The position numbers and the translations under genes were made by a program. Under the pieces are notes generated by a model. It did not search any database. It had not been told where the DNA came from and saw only the letters and a list, made by a program, of their open reading frames with translations. From JAYWIG01 sp043789035 (GTDB lineage: Bacteria; Pseudomonadota; Gammaproteobacteria; Burkholderiales; Burkholderiaceae_E): a DNA stretch of 25,889 nt. Shown in pieces: positions 21,955-25,889 of the stretch. The stretch is from positions 1 to 25,889 of the forward strand of contig JAYWIG010000334.1 in assembly GCA_043789035.1 (NCBI GenBank), given 5' to 3'. The first letter of the stretch is position 1; each line of letters opens with the position of its first letter.

Positions 21955-23760
21955 TTAGACGTAGTCTTTATACTTTTCTAAGAAACGAATTGGTTTGGCC
22001 AACGCATCACGACGGAATGGGTCGCCCAATTCACGAGTACACATGATTTCAATGACGGTGGTTTTACCTTCGTTCATCTGCATGTCAATGGCTTTTTTCA
22101 ATGCAGGGCCTACATCTTCTAACTTGTCAACCACAATGCCTTCCGCACCCATCGCGATGGCAATACCCGCAAAGCTGGTGTTGTCGAGTTCACCCGCAAC
22201 AAAGCGCCGGTTATAGAAGTCCACTTGGTTCTTCTTCTCTGCACCCCATTGGCGATTGTGGAACACCACTGCCGTTACGGGAATATTATGGCGTATAGCC
22301 GTCATGAGTTCAGACATACTCATGCCCCAAGCTCCGTCACCGGCGTAGGCAATTGCTGGTCTGTCCATGGCCGCGCACTTGGCACCAATCATGGTGGGCA
22401 GTGAATAGCCACAGTTACCAAAGCTCATTGGCGCGAAGAAACTACGTGGCTCCTCGAAGCGCAAGTAGCTGTTAGCCACGGCATTAATGTTGCCAATATC
22501 GGTCGACACCATGGCACGTGGTGGCATGGCTTTTTCAAGTTCGCGCAACACTTGGCGTGGGTGCAACCAGTTACCTTCTTCTTTCTTCTGCTCTTCGATC
22601 ATGTCAAGGCTGTAGGAATCTTTCTCATGCGTCCATTCGGTGAGCTCTTTTTCCCAAGCCGCTTTTTCAGCAACAATTTTTGCAGCACGTTCGGCTTTTG
22701 TCGCATCACACTGAAGTGTTATGGCACTCAGGCGTTTTGTTAACTCAATCGCAACAGCTTTCGCATCGCCATGAATACCGACGTGAATCTTCTTCACTAA
22801 ACCAAGGTTGGTATGGTCGGCTTCGACTTGAATAATCTTGGCATCTTTAGGCCAATAATCTAAACCGTGCTGGGGCAATGTACCGAAAGGGCCGAGACGT
22901 GAACCGAGCGCAATGATAACGTCGGCTTGCGCGATCAGCTTCATGGCAGCTTTCGAGCCTTGATAGCCCAGTGGGCCAGCCCATAACGGGTGGCTTGCAG
23001 GGAAGGAATCATTGCGTAAATAGCCGTTCACAACTGGTGAGCCTAAACGCTCGGCCAGCGCCTTACACTCTTCAACCGCATTGCCCAAAACTACGCCGCC
23101 ACCCGACAAAATCACCGGAAACTTAGCCTTGGAAAGTAACTCAACGGCTTCGCTCAAACTCTTTTCACCGCCCGCGCCACGATCAACTCGCATCGGTACC
23201 GGGATTTCACAGGTAATTTCGCCGTAGAAATAATCACGTGGAATATTGAGCTGCGTAGGAGCCATCTCAGACATCGCACGGTCAAAGCAACGAGCGGTGT
23301 ATTCAGCCATACGCTTAGGGTTGTTAACATGGCCTTGATACTTGGTGAATTCTTGGAACATTGGCAACTGGTTGGCTTCTTGAAAGCCGCCTAGTCCCAT
23401 ACCCATCGTACCGGTTTCTGGCGTAATCATGACAACCGGGCTATGCGACCAATAAGCTGCAGCAATAGCAGTTACACAATTACTGATGCCGGGGCCGTTT
23501 TGGCCAATCACAACCCCGTGACGACCGCTTACGCGAGCATAACCATCGGCCATGTGGCCTGCGCCTTGTTCGTGCACCACTGGAATTAACTTGATGCCTG
23601 CGGGGGCGAAAATGTCCATTGCATCCATGAAAGCAGAGCCCATGATGCCGAATATTTCGCGCACGCCATTGGCCACCATGGTTTCAACAAAAGCCTCTGA
23701 GGGCGTCATTTTTTGCATGCCGGTGACGGCTTTGCGGGTGTCTTGAATGTCATTGGACAT
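21955..23760 (-). CDS. xsc: Sulfoacetaldehyde acetyltransferase
   Basis: 601 residues, the length of known Xsc. A thiamine diphosphate-dependent enzyme of the acetolactate-synthase superfamily: catalytic glutamate E64 ('VVHEQGAGHMADGYARV'), central domain ('KFPVILSGGGVVLGNAVEE'), and the diphosphate/Mg motif 'AGDGAWGMSMSELMTAI...VVFHNRQWG'. The segment 'YWSHSPVVMITPETGTMGMGLGGFQEANQ' is Xsc-like and distinguishes it from acetolactate synthase. It converts sulfoacetaldehyde and phosphate to acetyl phosphate and sulfite in the cytoplasm. It is first in the operon, with AAGGAAAA before its ATG. It is divergent from an IclR-family regulator. Confidence 0.95.
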   Translation of the reverse strand: MSNDIQDTRKAVTGMQKMTPSEAFVETMVANGVREIFGIMGSAFMDAMDIFAPAGIKLIPVVHEQGAGHMADGYARVSGRHGVVIGQNGPGISNCVTAIAAAYWSHSPVVMITPETGTMGMGLGGFQEANQLPMFQEFTKYQGHVNNPKRMAEYTARCFDRAMSEMAPTQLNIPRDYFYGEITCEIPVPMRVDRGAGGEKSLSEAVELLSKAKFPVILSGGGVVLGNAVEECKALAERLGSPVVNGYLRNDSFPASHPLWAGPLGYQGSKAAMKLIAQADVIIALGSRLGPFGTLPQHGLDYWPKDAKIIQVEADHTNLGLVKKIHVGIHGDAKAVAIELTKRLSAITLQCDATKAERAAKIVAEKAAWEKELTEWTHEKDSYSLDMIEEQKKEEGNWLHPRQVLRELEKAMPPRAMVSTDIGNINAVANSYLRFEEPRSFFAPMSFGNCGYSLPTMIGAKCAAMDRPAIAYAGDGAWGMSMSELMTAIRHNIPVTAVVFHNRQWGAEKKNQVDFYNRRFVAGELDNTSFAGIAIAMGAEGIVVDKLEDVGPALKKAIDMQMNEGKTTVIEIMCTRELGDPFRRDALAKPIRFLEKYKDYV

Positions 23761-23872
23761 AATTTTTCCTTAAATCGATATATTTACAGTTTTCAACAGA
23801 TTACATTAAATTTATAAAAAACGATACGCGCTGTACTATTTTTTGAAATAAATATATAGTTCTGTCCATATC
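23761..23872. promoter_or_regulatory. Divergent AT-rich promoter region of xsc and the IclR gene
   Basis: 112 bases with no coding signal. For the plus strand, TTTACA (23783-23788), a 17-base spacer and TTAAAT (23806-23811) form a modest sigma70-like promoter. ACTAT (23835-23839) and ATAGT (23856-23860) form a short inverted repeat near the iclR start, a weak operator candidate. An AAGGAAAA sequence serves as the xsc ribosome-binding site on the minus strand. All regulatory assignments are inferred. Confidence 0.4.
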
Positions 23873-24682
23873 ATGAACCAAAACGATCAAATATCTTCAA
23901 AGTCTGTAGACAACAATATCGTTGATATAGGCGGCGACACACCCACTTTGCGACTAATCGCGTTATTAGAGGTCATCGCCGCCCGTGATCAACGTCATTC
24001 TTTACAAAGCTTGGTCGAAGAAACTAATTTGCCTAAGCCAACAGTGCATCGCATGTTGCAGCAATTAGAAGCAGCTGGTTTGTTACAGCGCGAGAGCGAC
24101 GGCAGGCACTATGGCACGGGTACGCGATTGCGGCGCTTGGCCGAAAACCTGCTCTTAAACGACAGCCATTACGGAGCACGTCATGCTGTGTTGCGGCGTT
24201 TGGTCGAAGAGGTGGGCGAGAGCTGTAATATCACATCGCTTTCGGGTAGCGAAGTTATTTATTTGGACCGTGTTGAAACAGCGGCTCCGCTGCGTTTCTA
24301 TTTGCGTGCTGGATCGCGGGTGCCCGTGCATTGTTCGGCGAGCGGCAAAGTAATGCTGGCACACATGACAGCTACCCAACGCCGTCGCTTGCTGGCCAAC
24401 GAACCATTTGAAAAGTTCACCCCGAAAACGATTACTGACTTTGCATCGCTTGAGGCTGAAATTCAACTAGTAAAAAAGCAGGGCTATGCGATAGATGATG
24501 AAGAGTTTTTGCCGGGCTTGGTGTGCCTCGCAGTACTTGTGCCTAGGCTCGATGCGGCATCCAACCTTTGTATTGCAGTTCAAGCACCAATCATGAGAGT
24601 GAGCTTGGAAAAGGCTTTGCAGTGGTTACCTAATCTACAACGAGCGGCTGCTGCATTGAGCCAGATTGACGCAAACGTATGA
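23873..24682 (+). CDS. IclR-family transcriptional regulator, probable xsc-operon regulator
   Basis: 269 residues. The N-terminal winged helix-turn-helix ('PTLRLIALLEVIAARDQRHSLQSLVEETNLPKPTVHRMLQQLEAAGLLQR', about residues 24-74) and the C-terminal effector domain ('VPVHCSASGKVMLAHM', 'GYAIDDEEFLPGLVCLAVLVP') are those of IclR proteins. Such regulators bind a small carboxylate-like ligand and act at adjacent promoters. It faces xsc across 112 bases, so regulation of the sulfoacetaldehyde operon is the best inference. This differs from the taurine regulators usually found near xsc (TauR). No Shine-Dalgarno is seen. It overlaps cobS by 4 nt (ATGA). Confidence 0.88.
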   Translation: MNQNDQISSKSVDNNIVDIGGDTPTLRLIALLEVIAARDQRHSLQSLVEETNLPKPTVHRMLQQLEAAGLLQRESDGRHYGTGTRLRRLAENLLLNDSHYGARHAVLRRLVEEVGESCNITSLSGSEVIYLDRVETAAPLRFYLRAGSRVPVHCSASGKVMLAHMTATQRRRLLANEPFEKFTPKTITDFASLEAEIQLVKKQGYAIDDEEFLPGLVCLAVLVPRLDAASNLCIAVQAPIMRVSLEKALQWLPNLQRAAAALSQIDANV

Positions 24683-25641
24683 CATCTATTACCAACTTCG
24701 ATTTAGTTTCAGCAAAAGATTTGTTTGCCATTGATTCTGATTTAAAAGTGCCCGTTCAACGTGGGACTGACCTTGCCGATCATGTACCCGAAATCGATTC
24801 AGTCTATCGCTTCAATAAAGACGTGACTTTAGCGATCCTAGCGGGCTTTATGCGTGACAGGCGTGTGATGGTGCAGGGTTTGCATGGAACAGGGAAATCA
24901 ACGCATATTGAACAGGTGGCCGCACGCCTTAACTGGCCTTGTGTTCGGGTGAATTTAGACGGCCATATTAGCCGCCTAGACTTGGTGGGGAAAGATGCGG
25001 TAGTGTTGAAAGACGGTATGCAAATTACTGAATTTCAAGAAGGCATTGTTCCATGGGCATTGCAACGTCCGGTCGCCTTGATCTTTGATGAGTATGATGC
25101 GGGCAGGCCTGACGTGATGTTTGTGATTCAGCGAATCCTAGAGCGTGACGGTAGATTCACCTTGATGGATCAAAACCGAGTGATTAAGCCGCATTCGAAT
25201 TTCAGGTTGTTTGCCACTGCAAATACCGTGGGTTTGGGCAATTTGAATGGTCTTTACCATGGCGCCCAACGCTTAAATCACGCCCAGGTGGATCGCTGGA
25301 ATATCGTCGCCGCTCTGAACTACTTGCAACCGGCCGAAGAGCTTGCCATCGTATTGGCGCGAGTACCCAGTATGAACTCCGATTCCGGTAAAAAACAAGT
25401 TGCTTGCATGGTAGCTTTGGCCGACCTTACTCGCAAAGGGTTTGCAGCCGGGGATCTTTCGAGTTTAATGTCGCCAAGAACTGTCATTACCTGGGCAGAA
25501 AACTTAGAAATATTTAGCGATGTGGCCACTGCGTTTCGATTGTCTTTTCTTAACAAGTGCGACGATGCCGAGAAGGCTATCATTGCGGAATATTTTCAGC
25601 GCTGCTTCAATCAGGAATTAAGCGCGACTGTAGCGCTTTAA
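24679..25641 (+). CDS. cobS: Cobaltochelatase AAA+ subunit CobS
   Basis: 320 residues, the usual CobS length. The N-terminus 'FAIDSDLKVPV' and the Walker A 'GLHGTGKST' (67-75), Walker B 'ALIFDE' (133-138) and 'FRLFATANTVGLG' sensor region are near-canonical. The C-terminus 'SPRTVITWAENLEIF...FRLSFLNKCDDAEK' also matches. CobS with CobT forms the ATPase that helps CobN insert cobalt into hydrogenobyrinate a,c-diamide in the aerobic B12 pathway. It starts at ATG 24679, overlapping the IclR stop, so it is translated from the same transcript. CobN is not in the window. Confidence 0.93.
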   Translation: MTSITNFDLVSAKDLFAIDSDLKVPVQRGTDLADHVPEIDSVYRFNKDVTLAILAGFMRDRRVMVQGLHGTGKSTHIEQVAARLNWPCVRVNLDGHISRLDLVGKDAVVLKDGMQITEFQEGIVPWALQRPVALIFDEYDAGRPDVMFVIQRILERDGRFTLMDQNRVIKPHSNFRLFATANTVGLGNLNGLYHGAQRLNHAQVDRWNIVAALNYLQPAEELAIVLARVPSMNSDSGKKQVACMVALADLTRKGFAAGDLSSLMSPRTVITWAENLEIFSDVATAFRLSFLNKCDDAEKAIIAEYFQRCFNQELSATVAL

Positions 25642-25645
25642 AGCT

Positions 25646-25889
25646 GTGCTCAGTCACTTAAGCTCAGACGCTACCGATCAACTTAAGGCAAGACATGCAC
25701 AGCGCGTGCATGAGCTGTGCGCTGCATCGATTCGCGCCCTAAGCGGTGATGCCTCGTTATTGTTTCGAGGTAATCGTTTACATGGTAAAGCCGGTGTTTT
25801 GCCACTCTTTGCACCCCATCTGCACCCCTCGATAGAAAGAGATGATTTCATCGCATTTCGAGGCGCTGCTGATGCCTATGCATTAAGGC
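25646..25889 (+). CDS. cobT: Cobaltochelatase subunit CobT, N-terminal part
   Basis: The open frame from GTG 25646 runs off the window edge; 81 residues are visible. The sequence after the first 30 residues reads 'FRGNRLHGKAGVLPLFAPHL' and then 'FRGAADAYALR', matching the conserved start of CobT, which precedes its acidic middle region and C-terminal von Willebrand A domain (both outside). It begins 4 nt after the cobS stop. The start is not certain because a ribosome-binding site is not obvious. Confidence 0.85.
   Translation, partial: MLSHLSSDATDQLKARHAQRVHELCAASIRALSGDASLLFRGNRLHGKAGVLPLFAPHLHPSIERDDFIAFRGAADAYALR

Noticed and set aside
21955..23760. Acetolactate synthase or another ThDP enzyme instead of Xsc
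   Set aside because: The Xsc-type 'TPETGTMGMGLGGFQEANQ' region, the 601-residue length and the adjacent pta favour Xsc.

Overview
The window looks like part of a chromosome from a Gram-negative, probably aquatic, aerobic proteobacterium. This rests on aerobic-type CobS/CobT, a Tat-targeted binding protein, a membrane-anchored molybdoenzyme, sulfoacetaldehyde catabolism, and closely packed genes with frequent 1-4 nt overlaps. Base composition is moderate (a little under half G+C by eye). Genus cannot be fixed from the sequence alone. The window starts inside a fasciclin-domain gene and ends inside cobT. No rRNA, tRNA, CRISPR array or transposase was seen, and no gene-free stretch exceeds 300 bases.

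Region 1 (1-1387): the 3' end of a FAS1-domain gene converges, across a hairpin, on a two-gene minus-strand pair (DUF4149-type membrane protein, LON-substrate-binding-domain protein).

Region 2 (1388-6750): a blue-light / UV-damage module on the plus strand: a MerR-type regulator, a divergent photolyase/cryptochrome, a 52-residue DUF2256 zinc-ribbon protein, an iron-sulfur (6-4) photolyase (FeS-BCP type), and an SMP-30/gluconolactonase-like protein. The regulator's promoter carries an 11-bp motif twice in tandem plus one inverted copy, a plausible operator.

Region 3 (6754-15147): a GntR-subfamily LacI regulator on the minus strand, a vapBC toxin-antitoxin pair, then a plus-strand run: cytochrome b561-type membrane protein, Tat-exported sugar-type solute-binding protein, two ABC permeases (no ATPase), a GMC flavin dehydrogenase and PurU (formyl-THF deformylase). 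LacI-type palindromes with a TAGCGCTA core lie before the cytochrome gene and before the GMC gene, which suggests that the LacI protein controls this uptake-and-oxidation unit.

Region 4 (15151-23760, minus strand): a tight six-gene operon read as xsc, pta, sulP, soeA, soeB, soeC. Together it would convert sulfoacetaldehyde to acetyl phosphate plus sulfite, acetyl phosphate to acetyl-CoA, and sulfite to sulfate at a membrane molybdoenzyme, with a SulP carrier lacking its STAS domain possibly moving the anion. Genes that make sulfoacetaldehyde (taurine, isethionate or sulfoacetate enzymes) are not in view.

Region 5 (23873-25889): divergent from xsc, an IclR-family regulator overlaps cobS, which is followed by the start of cobT (aerobic cobaltochelatase subunits). 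The most interesting items are the self-contained xsc-pta-sulP-soeABC unit with its IclR-cobST partner, and the MerR/photolyase/DUF2256/FeS-photolyase module with its 11-bp repeats.
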